DNA of 64,000 bases from Hyphomicrobiales bacterium (GCA_013911975.1 JACESF010000004.1:62001-126000); one strand, 5' to 3'. Positions 36,614 through 47,797 are shown, numbered from the stretch's first letter. The notes: a model not told the origin generated them from the letters alone. Translations and numbers: made by a program.

Positions 36614-39253
36614 ATGCGTCCCGGCCTTGCTGCTGCTGCAGCCGTCATTGCTGTTGTGACCGGTTTTCACGCGGCAATCTGGTATTCCCTGCGCCCCGAG
36701 GGCCACGCGCCCGCGGTGACGGAGCGTTTTTCCAGCCTGTCGTTCGCGCCCTACAGCCGGGATGTGCGCCACCCGGACAAGGGTCCGCCGGTCAAGGCCG
36801 AGCAGATCCGCTCCGACGTGGACGCGGTGGCCCCCTATACCCGCGCGATCCGCACCTATTCCTCCACCATGGGCCTGGAGCTGATCCCCGGCATCGCCGC
36901 CGAGCGGGGTCTGAAGGTGTCCGTGGGCGCCTGGATCGACAAGGACGAGAGCCGCAACAAGCTGGAAATCCAGAACGCGGTCGGGCTCGCCAAGCACAAT
37001 TCCAATGTCGAATCCCTCGTAGTCGGCAACGAAACCATCTTCCGCGGTGAAAAGTCCGCCGCCGAGATGGCCGAGCTGATCCGCAGCGTGAAGCGGCAGA
37101 CCAACGTCCCGGTCACGACCGGCGAGATCTGGAACGTGTGGCTGGACCACCCCGAGCTGGTTTCGGCGGTGGACTATATCGCCGCGCACATCCTGCCCTA
37201 CTGGGAAGGCGTCACCGCCGAGAACGTGGTGGACCGGTCCATCGACATCTACAACCGCCTGCGCGCCGCCTATCCCGGCAAGCGCATCGTCATCGCCGAG
37301 TTCGGCTGGCCCAGCTCGGGCTATAACCGCGACGGAGCGGTGCCCGGCGAGATCGCCCAGGCGAACGTCATCCGCACCTTCACCTCGCGCGCCGACGCGC
37401 TGGGCATCGACTACAATATCATCGAGGCGTTCGACGCCCCGTGGAAGAGCTTCGAAGGCTCGGTGGGCCAGTATTGGGGCGTGTTCGACGCCGACCGCCA
37501 GCTCAAGTTCTCCCTCACCGGCCCGCTGGAGCAGCGCAGCTTCGGCCGCACGGCGCTGCTGGCCGTGGTGCTCGGCTTCGCCTTCTGCCTGCCCATGCTC
37601 GGCATGCGCCGCATCACCGCCTCGCAGACGGCCGCCCTGGGCGCCGCCGCCTGCGCCGTTGGCGCATGGGTCGCGCTGGTCATCGACCATTGGGCGAACC
37701 ACTACGTCACCGGCGGCAATTACGTCACGCTGGTGCTCTCGCTGGCCCTGCTCGGCCCGCTGGTCCTGGTGGTGCTCTATCGCTTCGAGGAGCTGACCGC
37801 GATCCTGTTCGGCCGCGCGCCGGAGCGGCTGGTGGAGCTGCGCCCGCGCGGCGCGCCCACCCGCTATCCCAAGGTCTCCATCCACATTCCGGCCTATCGC
37901 GAGCCGCCGGAGATGCTCAAGCAGACCCTGGACGCCGTGGCGCGCCTGGAATGGCCGAACCTCGAATGCGTCGTCGTGCTCAACAACACGCCGGACCCGG
38001 CGATGGTGGAGCCCGTGCGCGCCCATTGCGAGACCCTGGGCGAGCGCTTCAAGTTCCTGAACATCGAGAAGATGTCCGGCTTCAAGGCGGGCGCCCTGCG
38101 CATCGCGCTTGAGCACACCGCCCCGGACGCCGAGATCATCGGCGTGATCGATGCCGACTATGTGGTCCATCCCGACTGGCTGAAGGACCTCGTGCCGGTG
38201 TTCGAGGATCCCACGGTCGGCCTCGTCCAGGCCCCGCAGGATCACCGCGACGGCTATCTCTCGCCCATGCACGAGGCCATGAACGCCGAATATGCCGGCT
38301 TCTTCGACATCGGCATGGTGCAGCGGAACGAGGACGACTCGATCGTGGTGCACGGCACCATGTGCCTGATCCGCCGCGCGGCCATGATGGAGGCGGGCTC
38401 CTGGTCCTCCGACACCATCTGCGAGGACACCGATCTCGGCCTCTCCATCGCCGAAAACGGCTGGAAGACCCATTACACCCGCCGCCGCTACGGCTGGGGC
38501 CTGCTGCCCGACACGTTCGAGGCGTTCAAGAAGCAGCGTCACCGCTGGGCCTATGGCGGCTTCCAGATCATCGCCAAGCACTGGCGGCGGTTCCTACCGG
38601 GCAAGTCCCGCCTCACGGCGGCCCAGCGCCGCAACTTCCTCCTGGGCTGGGTGACCTGGCTCGGCGCGGAATCGGTGGGCGCGCTCGCGGCGGTGCTGTC
38701 CCTGGCCTTCGTGCCCTTCGTCATCGCCTTCGGCATCTCGGTGCCTGCCTATGTGCTGACGCTGCCCATCGTCATGACCTTCCTGGTCTATGTGCTGCAC
38801 TTCACGGCGCTCTACCGGTTGCGCGTGGCGACCACCCCCGCCCGCATGGCCGGCGCGGCCGTGGCGGCCATGGCGGTGCAGTTCACGGTGGCCAAGGCGG
38901 TGTTCGACGGGTTCCGCTACAAGGACCTCGCCTTCGCCCGCACCGCCAAGGGCAACAACTGGCTGGCGGGCGCCGCGCGCTCCTTCCCGGCCCTGCCCGA
39001 GGCGATTATCGGCGGCCTGCTTCTGGTGAGCGCCCTGGTGCTGCACTTCACCAACTGGCACACCGTGCGCGAGGTGGACCTCTATGCGCTGGCGCTGGCC
39101 ATCCAGAGCCTGCCCTTCCTGGCGGCGGCCATCATCGGCCTCGCGGAAAGCTCTCCCCTGAACAACTTCGCCGCGTGGCGGGCGCTCAAGGGCCGGGTGG
39201 CCGCCTCGGCCAAGAAGCTGCGCCCGAGCATCCCGCCCGCCGTGGCGGACTGA
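36614..39253 (+). CDS. ndvB: NdvB-like GH17-GT2 fusion, beta-1,3-glucan synthase
   Basis: The 879-residue membrane protein joins an N-terminal periplasmic GH17 domain (about 35-320; Glu140 in VVGNE, Glu229 in AEFGWPS) to a processive GT2 domain (about 415-660) between groups of membrane helices. GT2 motifs are complete: DAD at 513-515, EDTD at 604-607 and QxxRW (Gln641, Arg644, Trp645). Bradyrhizobium NdvB has the same fusion and makes cyclic beta-(1,3),(1,6)-glucan from UDP-glucose, with the glycosidase-like part presumably closing the ring. The family is unlike the huge NdvB/ChvB of Rhizobium, which makes beta-1,2-glucan. A structured leader precedes it and a strong terminator follows. Confidence 0.88.
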   Translation: MRPGLAAAAAVIAVVTGFHAAIWYSLRPEGHAPAVTERFSSLSFAPYSRDVRHPDKGPPVKAEQIRSDVDAVAPYTRAIRTYSSTMGLELIPGIAAERGLKVSVGAWIDKDESRNKLEIQNAVGLAKHNSNVESLVVGNETIFRGEKSAAEMAELIRSVKRQTNVPVTTGEIWNVWLDHPELVSAVDYIAAHILPYWEGVTAENVVDRSIDIYNRLRAAYPGKRIVIAEFGWPSSGYNRDGAVPGEIAQANVIRTFTSRADALGIDYNIIEAFDAPWKSFEGSVGQYWGVFDADRQLKFSLTGPLEQRSFGRTALLAVVLGFAFCLPMLGMRRITASQTAALGAAACAVGAWVALVIDHWANHYVTGGNYVTLVLSLALLGPLVLVVLYRFEELTAILFGRAPERLVELRPRGAPTRYPKVSIHIPAYREPPEMLKQTLDAVARLEWPNLECVVVLNNTPDPAMVEPVRAHCETLGERFKFLNIEKMSGFKAGALRIALEHTAPDAEIIGVIDADYVVHPDWLKDLVPVFEDPTVGLVQAPQDHRDGYLSPMHEAMNAEYAGFFDIGMVQRNEDDSIVVHGTMCLIRRAAMMEAGSWSSDTICEDTDLGLSIAENGWKTHYTRRRYGWGLLPDTFEAFKKQRHRWAYGGFQIIAKHWRRFLPGKSRLTAAQRRNFLLGWVTWLGAESVGALAAVLSLAFVPFVIAFGISVPAYVLTLPIVMTFLVYVLHFTALYRLRVATTPARMAGAAVAAMAVQFTVAKAVFDGFRYKDLAFARTAKGNNWLAGAARSFPALPEAIIGGLLLVSALVLHFTNWHTVREVDLYALALAIQSLPFLAAAIIGLAESSPLNNFAAWRALKGRVAASAKKLRPSIPPAVAD

Positions 39254-39281
39254 TCCGGCTCAAAAAGCCTCGGATTGACGG

Positions 39282-39313
39282 AAGGCCCGGCTCGCGCCGG
39301 GCCTTTCTTTTTG
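39282..39313 (+). terminator. Intrinsic terminator of the ndvB-like gene
   Basis: AAGGCCCGGC (39282-39291) pairs with GCCGGGCCTT (39296-39305) around a TCGC tetraloop and is followed by TTCTTTTT. Confidence 0.94.
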
Positions 39314-39466
39314 CCTGGATGATCACGGGAAATGGCCGTTTCCCGGCCTGTGCCGCCAACTCGCGCATGGTCATGCTTGCGGCAGAATTGGGGAGGGTTT
39401 AGGACTTCCACCGAACCTTTCGCATCTGCGATAGCGGTATCACTCAGCCGTATGATGGGAGACCTC

Positions 39467-40771
<1,305 letters not shown>

Positions 40772-40836
40772 GCGCACACGCCTGATCCTCCGGGACCGCG
40801 CCCGCGCGGTTCCGGCAGTCGGCGCACAGAATGAAG

Positions 40837-40873
40837 AAGGGGCGTCTGCTGCGGCAGGCGCCCCTTTCTTTTT
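40837..40873 (+). terminator. Intrinsic terminator between gltA and lpxB
   Basis: AAGGGGCGTCTGC (40837-40849) pairs with GCAGGCGCCCCTT (40854-40866) with a single T-G wobble and a TGCG loop, followed by a T-run to 40873. On the other strand the downstream sequence is moderately T-rich, so it may also serve lpxB. Confidence 0.92.
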
Positions 40874-40900
40874 GCGTCCGGGTTCAACCGAAGCCGGCGA

Positions 40901-42064
40901 TCAGCGGGAGAGGAGATCGAGGACCGCCGACGCGGCCCTGAGGCTGGGCGGCTGCCCGCCAATGCCGAAGATGCCGTCCAGCCGCTCGAAGGCGGTGATC
41001 TGGGCCCGGCGCTCCGGCCCGTCGATCAGCAGCGCGTCCAGGGCGGAGGCCAGCTTCTCCGCCGTGCAATCGTGCTGGAGAAACTCGGTCATGGCATTCT
41101 CGCCGAGGATGAGGTTCGGCAGCAGCACGCTGGGAATGGTGAGCACATGGGGGGCGATCTGCGCCTCCCACCACGCCACCTTGTAGGCCGCCACGGTGGG
41201 CACGCCCGCCAGCGCCAGTTCCAGCGTCACCGTGCCCGAGGCGGCGAGCGCCGCGCGCGCGGTGCGGAAGGCGGCATATTTCTCCGCCTCGCTCACCACC
41301 ATGCGCGGGCGCACCGGCCAGTGGCGCACGGCGGCTTCCACCTGCTCCAGCCGGTGCGGCAAGGTGGGCAGGACGAACTCCACCTCCCGCCCGGCGGCCA
41401 CGAGGCCCACGGCCTGCCCGAACACCTCGGCGAGCCGCTCGATCTCCGAGCGCCGGCTGCCCGGCAGGATCAGCACGCGGGAGGGCCGCGCCGCGCGCCG
41501 CGCGCGCTCGGTGGCGTTGGGACGCAGTTCGTCCAGCCGCTCCAGCAGGGGGTGGCCCACATAGAGCGTCTTCGGGCCGCCGAGGCGCGCATGCACCTCC
41601 GGCTCGAACGGCAGCAGCGCCAGCAGCAGGTCGATATGGGGGCGCATGGCCTTGGCCCGGCCCGGACGCCACGCCCACACGGTGGGCGAGACATATTTGA
41701 CGATGGGAAGGTCCGGCAGCTTCCGCCGCACCCGCGCCGCCACGCGATGGGTGAAGTCCGGCGCATCCACCAGGATGAGCACATCGGGCCGCGCCGCGAC
41801 GATGGCATCCACCGTTTCGGAGAGCCGCCGCAGGATCAGCGGCAGCTTGGCGAACACCTGGCCGAAGCCGATGGCCGTGACGTCGTCCATGGGATAGAGG
41901 CTCTGCAGGCCCGAGGCCGCCATGCGGCGCCCGCCGATGCCCCGGAAGCGCATGCCCTCGGGCGCGAGGCGCACGAGCCCCTCCATGAGGGCGCCGCCAA
42001 GCTGGTCTCCCGATTCCTCGCCCGCGACCACGAACACATCCAGCGGGCGGCCCGCGACGCTCAC
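40901..42064 (-). CDS. lpxB: Lipid-A-disaccharide synthase
   Basis: This 387-residue GT19 enzyme joins UDP-2,3-diacylglucosamine and lipid X to make the lipid A disaccharide on the inner membrane. Features are VVAGEESGDQLGG at the N-terminus, FRGIGGRRMAASGLQSLYPM, the YVSPTVWAWRPGRAKAM block, VGHPLLERL and LPGSRRSEIERL. It overlaps lpxI by four bases and is the last gene of the lipid A cluster before the gltA terminator. Confidence 0.96.
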   Translation of the reverse strand: MSVAGRPLDVFVVAGEESGDQLGGALMEGLVRLAPEGMRFRGIGGRRMAASGLQSLYPMDDVTAIGFGQVFAKLPLILRRLSETVDAIVAARPDVLILVDAPDFTHRVAARVRRKLPDLPIVKYVSPTVWAWRPGRAKAMRPHIDLLLALLPFEPEVHARLGGPKTLYVGHPLLERLDELRPNATERARRAARPSRVLILPGSRRSEIERLAEVFGQAVGLVAAGREVEFVLPTLPHRLEQVEAAVRHWPVRPRMVVSEAEKYAAFRTARAALAASGTVTLELALAGVPTVAAYKVAWWEAQIAPHVLTIPSVLLPNLILGENAMTEFLQHDCTAEKLASALDALLIDGPERRAQITAFERLDGIFGIGGQPPSLRAASAVLDLLSR

Positions 42065-42951
42065 CGCCGCGCCTCCGCCGGGGCGCCCAGCACGAACAGG
42101 CCCAGTTCGTCGGCGGTGCGCACCAGTTCGGCGCAGTCGGGCACGATGACCCCGCCCGCCTCGAAGGCGATGCCCGCGAGGCCCGCCTTGGCCGCGCCGA
42201 TGACCGTTGCAGGGCCAAGGGAGGGCAAATCCACGCGCCGGTCCTGGTCGGGCTTCGGCGCCTTTACCAGAACGCCCTTGCCGGCGGCGAAGCGCAGGCG
42301 GCCGCTCTCGCGCATCTGGCCATAGCGGGCGAGCACGGCGTCGGTGCCTTCCGCCGCCTCCACGGCGGCCACGAAGCCGTCCACGACGATCACGCCTTGC
42401 CCCACGTCGAACGGGCCGAGGGTGCGGATCACCTTCAGGCCGAGAGCGACGTCCGCCTCGTCCTGGGCGCGCGGCAGGACCGCGCCGAGGCGGCCTTCCG
42501 GCAGAAGCAGCGCGGGCGCCACCTCATGGGCGCCGACCAGGCGGAAACCCTGCTCGGCCACCAGCCCAAGCACGCCCGAAAGCAGGTGATTGTCCCCGCC
42601 CCGGAACAGCTTGGCGATGCGCGGCAAGAGCCGCAGCATGGTCCAGTCCATGCCCAGGTCGCGCACGCGCGGGCGCGTCAGCGTGCCCACCATGACGATC
42701 TCCCGCACGCCAAGCGCCTTGGCCCGCGCCGCGACGCTGCCGAGGGAGCCGAGGCGGAACCAGGAATGGGGATAGCGTTCGAGGGCGGCGTCGGCGAAGC
42801 CCTGGATCAGGAACAGAACCACCTCTCGCCCCTGGGCGCGGACTGCCTCGGCCACGGCGGCGGGAAACGCCCCGCCCCCCGCGACGATGGCGAGCGGGCC
42901 GAGCGGCGCCGGGGATGCCCCGCCGCCGTCTGTGTCCGGGGGCGGGGCCAA
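42061..42951 (-). CDS. lpxI: UDP-2,3-diacylglucosamine pyrophosphatase LpxI
   Basis: This 296-residue protein (DUF1009 family) hydrolyses UDP-2,3-diacylglucosamine to lipid X and UMP. Alphaproteobacteria use it instead of LpxH. The two domains show IVAGGGAFPAAVAEAV and YPHSWFRLGSLG first, then EVAPALLLPEGRLG, LKVIRTLGPFDVGQGVIVVDGFVAAVEAAEGTDA and FDxxxLGPATV-like GKGVLVKAPKPDQDRRVDLPSLGP. It sits between lpxA and lpxB, four bases after the lpxA stop, completing the pathway order. Confidence 0.95.
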   Translation of the reverse strand: MAPPPDTDGGGASPAPLGPLAIVAGGGAFPAAVAEAVRAQGREVVLFLIQGFADAALERYPHSWFRLGSLGSVAARAKALGVREIVMVGTLTRPRVRDLGMDWTMLRLLPRIAKLFRGGDNHLLSGVLGLVAEQGFRLVGAHEVAPALLLPEGRLGAVLPRAQDEADVALGLKVIRTLGPFDVGQGVIVVDGFVAAVEAAEGTDAVLARYGQMRESGRLRFAAGKGVLVKAPKPDQDRRVDLPSLGPATVIGAAKAGLAGIAFEAGGVIVPDCAELVRTADELGLFVLGAPAEARR

Positions 42952-42955
42952 GGGA

Positions 42956-43762
42956 TCAGGCCTCGCCGACCACGCCGCGGGCGGGCTGGCAGAGCGGGCG
43001 CTTCACGCCGGCATCGATGAAGGTGATGAGGGCACGCGCGAATTCCGAAGTCTCGGCCCGCTCCCGCAGCTTCACCACGCGCTCATCGAACACGCCCTCG
43101 CCGAAGAACAGCTCCCGATAGGCCGCGCGGGCGGCGTGGAGGTCCGACTTGGTGAAGCCGCGCCGCTTCATGCCGATGGTGTTCAGCCCCACGAGGCGCG
43201 CGGCCTGGCCCAGCGCATAGCCGAAGGGGATCACGTCCTCGCGCACGCCGGTGAGGCCGGAAATCATGGCCTGCGCCCCAATGCGCGTGAACTGGTGCAC
43301 GGCGCACTGGCCGCCGAGGAAGACGAAGTCGCCCACCTCCACATGGCCGCCCAGCACGGCGTTGTTCGCGAAGATGACGTGATTGCCCACCTGGCAGTCA
43401 TGCCCCACATGGGAGCCGGTCATCATCATGCAATGGTCGCCGATGCGCGTGACACCCCCGCCGCCCGCCGTGCCGATATTGGCGGTGGCGTGCTCGCGGA
43501 TGACGCAGTCCGTCCCGATCAGAAGCTCGGTGCGCTCGCCCTTGTAATGCACCGACTGGGGCGCGGTGCCGAGCGAGGCGAAGGGATGGATTTCGGTGCG
43601 CGCGCCCACCGTGGTCGCGCCCTGGATGTTCACATGGGAATGGAGCCGGACGCCCGCCTCCAGCACCACGTCGGGCCCGACGGTGCAGAAGGGGCCGACC
43701 ACCACGTCGTCGGCAAGGCGCGCGCCGTCGGCGACGCGGGCGAGAGAATCGATATGTGCCAC
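42956..43762 (-). CDS. lpxA: UDP-N-acetylglucosamine acyltransferase
   Basis: The 268-residue left-handed beta-helix enzyme adds a 3-hydroxyacyl chain to UDP-GlcNAc, the first step of lipid A. Hexapeptide repeats cover the first 190 residues (VVVGPFCTVGPDVVLEAGVR, SHVGHDCQVGNHVIFANNAVLGGHV with the catalytic His), and a helical tail begins at GLNTIGMKRRGF. It is separated from fabZ by one base. Confidence 0.97.
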   Translation of the reverse strand: MAHIDSLARVADGARLADDVVVGPFCTVGPDVVLEAGVRLHSHVNIQGATTVGARTEIHPFASLGTAPQSVHYKGERTELLIGTDCVIREHATANIGTAGGGGVTRIGDHCMMMTGSHVGHDCQVGNHVIFANNAVLGGHVEVGDFVFLGGQCAVHQFTRIGAQAMISGLTGVREDVIPFGYALGQAARLVGLNTIGMKRRGFTKSDLHAARAAYRELFFGEGVFDERVVKLRERAETSEFARALITFIDAGVKRPLCQPARGVVGEA

Positions 43763-43763
43763 G

Positions 43764-44261
43764 TCAGATCCCGGTGATCATGGCGCCCAAGCGCGCCTCG
43801 GCGACCAATTCGCCCCCGACCCGCGCCTCGCCGCGATACCACCACATGTTGCGGCGGTTGGCCTGCTTGGTCATGTGGTATTCCAGCACATCGCCGGGCA
43901 CCACGGGGCGACGGAACTTGGTCTCGTCGATGGTCATGAAATAAACCAGCGGGGCCGGCCGGTCCTTGGGGATGCCGCCCTTCTCCAGGATGCAGATGAC
44001 GCCCGCCGTCTGGGCCATGCCCTCGACGATGAGGACGCCGGGCATGACCGGATTGCCCGGGAAATGCCCCTGGAACTGGGGCTCGTTGACCGTCACGTTC
44101 TTGATGCCGACGCAGGAGAGATCGCCGTCGATGCGGTCGATGCGGTCCACCAGCAGGAACGGATAGCGGTGCGGCAGGCACGCCATGATGGCCGAGATGT
44201 CGGCCGCGCCGAGCGATTTCGCGCCTCCGGCCTCGGGCGAGAGGGTGGACGTCTCGTTCAT
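43764..44261 (-). CDS. fabZ: 3-hydroxyacyl-[acyl-carrier-protein] dehydratase FabZ
   Basis: The 165-residue hot-dog-fold enzyme dehydrates 3-hydroxyacyl-ACP in fatty acid elongation, competing with LpxA/LpxD for the same precursor. The active-site His is in [13 protein letters not shown] and the Glu in [11 protein letters not shown], with [11 protein letters not shown] between. It overlaps the lpxD stop by four bases, so acyl-chain use for membrane and lipid A is co-expressed. Confidence 0.97.
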   Translation of the reverse strand: MNETSTLSPEAGGAKSLGAADISAIMACLPHRYPFLLVDRIDRIDGDLSCVGIKNVTVNEPQFQGHFPGNPVMPGVLIVEGMAQTAGVICILEKGGIPKDRPAPLVYFMTIDETKFRRPVVPGDVLEYHMTKQANRRNMWWYRGEARVGGELVAEARLGAMITGI

Positions 44262-45322
44262 TGGCCTGCACCCTCCCCCAAGCGATGCGCGCCGGCCTCG
44301 GCCAGGCGCTTCAGCGTGTTGATCTCGCGGAACCACTCCCGCACGGGCTTGGCGGGCGAGCCGCCCCAGCGCACGCCAGCAGGCACGCTGTCCTTCACAT
44401 TGCTGGAGGCGGCGATCTGCGCCGCGTCACCGATGGTGATATGGCCGATGACGCCCACCTGGCCGCCCAGCATGACGAAGTCGCCCAGCGTCGTGCTGCC
44501 GGAAATCCCGGTCTGGGACACGATGATGCAATGGCGGCCGATGACCACGTTGTGGGCGATCTGGACCAGATTGTCGATCTTCGTGCCCTCGCCCACCACC
44601 GTGTCGCGCAGCGCGCCACGGTCGATGGTGGTGTTGGCGCCGATCTCGGCATCGTCCTGCAGCACCACCCGGCCGATCTGCGGCACCTTGAGGTGGCCGC
44701 GGGGGCTCGGCTGGAAGCCGAACCCGTCCTGGCCGAGCCGCGCGCCGGGATGGACGATCACGCGGTTGCCCACGAGCGTATGCAGCAGGCTCGCGCCCGG
44801 GCCGATGGCGCTGTCCCGTCCGATGCGCACATGGGCGCCGATGACCGCGCCCGCGCAGATCACCGATCCCGCGCCGATCTCCACATGGGGGCCGACCACG
44901 ACGCCGGGGTCCACGGTGACGCCGTCTTCGAGGCGGGCGGTGGGATGGATGATGGCGCCGGGCGCGACGCCCTGGTGGTCGAAAATGGGCTGGGGCCGCA
45001 GCGCCGTGGGGAACAGGGTGCGCGAGACGGCAACGAAGGCGTGGGCCGGACGCGGGGAGACCAGCGCGACGACGCCCTCGGGCACCTCGCCCGCGAACTT
45101 CTCCGTGGTGATGCACACCCCGGCCCGCGTGGCCTTCAGGTCCGCGAGATAGCGGGCGGAATCGAAGAAGGCGAGGTCCGCGGGACCGGCATCGGCGAGG
45201 GTGGAGACGCCGTGGATGGAGACGTCCGCCGCCCCTTGGTCGGAGAGGCGCGCACCGCTGAGAGCGATGATCTCATCCAGCGACAGCGGCCGGGGCAGCG
45301 GAAAGAAACGAGGATCGCTCAT
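44258..45322 (-). CDS. lpxD: UDP-3-O-(3-hydroxyacyl)glucosamine N-acyltransferase
   Basis: The 354-residue enzyme adds the second acyl chain in lipid A synthesis. It has the N-terminal uridine-binding domain ([24 protein letters not shown]), a left-handed beta-helix with the catalytic His region [25 protein letters not shown], and a C-terminal helix for ACP. No skp gene lies between it and bamA, although that chaperone gene is found there in gammaproteobacteria. Confidence 0.97.
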   Translation of the reverse strand: MSDPRFFPLPRPLSLDEIIALSGARLSDQGAADVSIHGVSTLADAGPADLAFFDSARYLADLKATRAGVCITTEKFAGEVPEGVVALVSPRPAHAFVAVSRTLFPTALRPQPIFDHQGVAPGAIIHPTARLEDGVTVDPGVVVGPHVEIGAGSVICAGAVIGAHVRIGRDSAIGPGASLLHTLVGNRVIVHPGARLGQDGFGFQPSPRGHLKVPQIGRVVLQDDAEIGANTTIDRGALRDTVVGEGTKIDNLVQIAHNVVIGRHCIIVSQTGISGSTTLGDFVMLGGQVGVIGHITIGDAAQIAASSNVKDSVPAGVRWGGSPAKPVREWFREINTLKRLAEAGAHRLGEGAGQ

Positions 45323-45337
45323 GTGCCTGAACGCAAA

Positions 45338-45369
45338 GCGGGCGCCGCGCGCATGACGCCGGCGCCCGC
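45338..45369 (-). other. Strong hairpin between bamA and lpxD
   Basis: GCGGGCGCCG (45338-45347) pairs exactly with CGGCGCCCGC (45360-45369), a 10-bp stem with a 12-base loop. Reading on the minus strand it is followed by TTTGCGTTC, a weak T-run. It might partly terminate or mark RNA processing. Confidence 0.6.
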
Positions 45370-45385
45370 GTGAGAGGAAGGTCGA

Positions 45386-47797
45386 TCAGAACCGGGTTCC
45401 GCCGGAGAACCGGAAGGCCTGGGTCTTGTCGTACTGGGCCTGGGACAGAACCCACGCATAGTCGAAGCGCAGCGGACCGAAGGGCGACTGCCAGATCAGG
45501 CTGGCGCCCACGGCAGACCGGATGCCGTTGTCGTCGGCGACGCAGACCGCGCCGGTGGCGTTGGTCGAGCCGGAGGGGCAGGCCTGCGTGTTCGGGGCGT
45601 TCGGGAACACCACGGGGCCGGTATAGTCCCACAGCGAGCCGGCGTCGAAGAAGACCGCGCCCTTCAGGCCGATGTCCTTCGGCAGGAAGCTGATGGGGAA
45701 CTGCACTTCGGCCGAGGTGCCCCAGTAAGCCGTGCCGCCCAGCGAATCCTGGTCGATGGACGCGATGTCGCGCGGGCCGATGCCGGAGGGCGCGAAGCCG
45801 CGGACCAGGTTCGGGCCCATGAAGAAGTTGTCCATGATCCGCAGGTCCTGGTCGCCCCAGGCCGAGACGTAGCCCGCCTGGCCGCGCATGATCAGAACCC
45901 AGTCGTTGATCAGCGGGTAGTAGTAGCGCAGGTCACCGGTGGTGCGGATGAAGTTCACGTCGCCGCCGAGGCCGGCGAAGTCCTGCTTCAGTTCGGCGAA
46001 CAGGCCGGACGTGGGGTTCAGGTTGCTGTCCAGGCCGTTGAAGGAGAGCGTGTAGCCCACCACGGAGGTGATGGTGGCGCCCTGCGCCACGGCCTCGATG
46101 ACGGCCCAGGACGCGTAGCCGGCCGGGCAGGTGTAGTAGACGTACCAGCCGTCGCCGCAATCCAGGCTCAGGTCGCGCTGGTAGAGGTTGTAGCGCAGCG
46201 CCAGCGTCACCTCGTCCGTGATGGGCAGGCCCAGGCGAATGCCACCGCCAACGGTCTGGCTGTCATAGGACGTGTAGTTGGTGGAGCTGGTCTCCTTCCA
46301 GTAGAAGTCGAAGCCAGCGGCCAGGCGATAGCCGAGGAAGTAGGGCTCGGTGAAGGAGAATTCCGCACCCTGCGCGTTCTCGCCGATGGAGCCGGACACG
46401 CGGACATACTGGCCGCGGCCGAGGAAGTTCTTCTCGCCCAGCGAGACTTCGCCGATGAAGCCGTCCGAGGTGGAGTAGCCGCCGGAGACCGAGAACTCGC
46501 CCGTGGGCTGGTCTTCCACGTCCACCACCAGAATGATGCGGTCGGGCGCAGAGCCGGGCTCGTTGGTGATCTTCACGGTCTTGAAGTAGCCGAGGTTGCG
46601 CAGGCGGCGCTCGGCGCGGTCCACCATCACGCGGTTATAGGCATCGCCTTCGCCGAGATCGAACTCGCGGCGGACGACCCAGTCGCGGGTGCGGGTGTTG
46701 CCGCGGATCTCGATGCGCTCGATGTAGACGCGCGGGCCCTCTTCCACCACGAAGACCACGTTGATCTTGCGGGTATCGAAGTCACGGTCGCCGCGGGGGC
46801 GCACCTGGGCGAAGGCATAGCCCTGCTTGGAGACCTCGATGGTGATGTTCTCCACCGACTTCTCGACCAGCTCCGCATTGTAGATCTGGCCGGCGCTCAT
46901 GCGCAGGGCGTTGCGCAGGTTGGCGGCGGGCACGTCGCGGATGTTGGAGATCACGTCCACGGTGCCGAAGGTGTATTGCGGGCCTTCGTCGAGGGTGAAG
47001 GTGACGGTGTAGTTCTTGCCGTCCGGCTCCAGCTCGGCAGTGGCCGCCACGATGCGGAAGTCGGCATAGCCGTTCTTCAGATAGAAGCGGCGCAGCAGCT
47101 CCTGGTCCGCGTTCACGCGGTCCGCGTCATACACGTCGGTGGACTTCAGGAAAGACAGCCAGTTGGTCGTGGTCGTGGTGATCACGTCCTTCAGCTTGTA
47201 GTCCGAGAAGGCCTTGTTGCCGATGAACTTGATGTCCTTGATGCCGATCTTCTCGCCTTCGTTGATCTCGAAGACGAGGTCCACGCGGCCGTTGCCGCGG
47301 TCGATGGTCACCGGGTTCACGCGCACGTCGGAGCGGCCGGAGCGGCGGTACACTTCGAGGATGCGCTGCGTGTCGGCCTGGACGGTGGACTTGGACAGGG
47401 TGCCGCGCGCCTTGGACTGCACCTCGCCGGCCAGCACGTCGTCCTTGATCTTCTTGTTGCCCTCGAAGGCGACCTTGTTGATCACCTCGTTCTCGGACAC
47501 GCGGACGACGATGCGGCCGCCCTGCTGGGAAATGTTCACGTCGGAGAAGAGGCCCGTCGCGTAGAGCGCGGCCAGGGCCTCATTGATCTTGGCGGGCGTG
47601 ACCGGCCCGGTCCCGAAATAGGACCGGATGGTCTGCGCGTCCACGCGGCGGTTGCCCTCGACGACGATGTTGCTCGCGGACTGCGCGGCGGCGGGGGTTG
47701 CCGTGACAACGGAGCCGACACTCGCCGTCATCGCGACCGTGGTCGCGATGCCAAGGACGGCGGCCAGCTTCACCAATACCCGGACCGGAGCAGTCAT
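45386..47797 (-). CDS. bamA: Outer membrane protein assembly factor BamA
   Basis: The 803-residue Omp85 protein inserts beta-barrel proteins into the outer membrane. It has a signal peptide (cleavage after ATPAAA, about residue 38), five POTRA domains (about 40-440; e.g. IVVEGNRRVDAQTIRSYFGTG starts POTRA1) and a C-terminal 16-strand barrel containing the lid motif VRGF in LVRGFAPSGIGPRD and ending in a Phe (GGTRF), the usual barrel signal. The 182-base gap to rseP probably holds a promoter, though I see no convincing boxes. Confidence 0.97.
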   Translation of the reverse strand: MTAPVRVLVKLAAVLGIATTVAMTASVGSVVTATPAAAQSASNIVVEGNRRVDAQTIRSYFGTGPVTPAKINEALAALYATGLFSDVNISQQGGRIVVRVSENEVINKVAFEGNKKIKDDVLAGEVQSKARGTLSKSTVQADTQRILEVYRRSGRSDVRVNPVTIDRGNGRVDLVFEINEGEKIGIKDIKFIGNKAFSDYKLKDVITTTTTNWLSFLKSTDVYDADRVNADQELLRRFYLKNGYADFRIVAATAELEPDGKNYTVTFTLDEGPQYTFGTVDVISNIRDVPAANLRNALRMSAGQIYNAELVEKSVENITIEVSKQGYAFAQVRPRGDRDFDTRKINVVFVVEEGPRVYIERIEIRGNTRTRDWVVRREFDLGEGDAYNRVMVDRAERRLRNLGYFKTVKITNEPGSAPDRIILVVDVEDQPTGEFSVSGGYSTSDGFIGEVSLGEKNFLGRGQYVRVSGSIGENAQGAEFSFTEPYFLGYRLAAGFDFYWKETSSTNYTSYDSQTVGGGIRLGLPITDEVTLALRYNLYQRDLSLDCGDGWYVYYTCPAGYASWAVIEAVAQGATITSVVGYTLSFNGLDSNLNPTSGLFAELKQDFAGLGGDVNFIRTTGDLRYYYPLINDWVLIMRGQAGYVSAWGDQDLRIMDNFFMGPNLVRGFAPSGIGPRDIASIDQDSLGGTAYWGTSAEVQFPISFLPKDIGLKGAVFFDAGSLWDYTGPVVFPNAPNTQACPSGSTNATGAVCVADDNGIRSAVGASLIWQSPFGPLRFDYAWVLSQAQYDKTQAFRFSGGTRF

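Noticed and set aside
39377..39405. TTGCGG-17-TAGGAC as a gltA promoter
   Set aside because: Spacing is right but both boxes match poorly; not enough to annotate.
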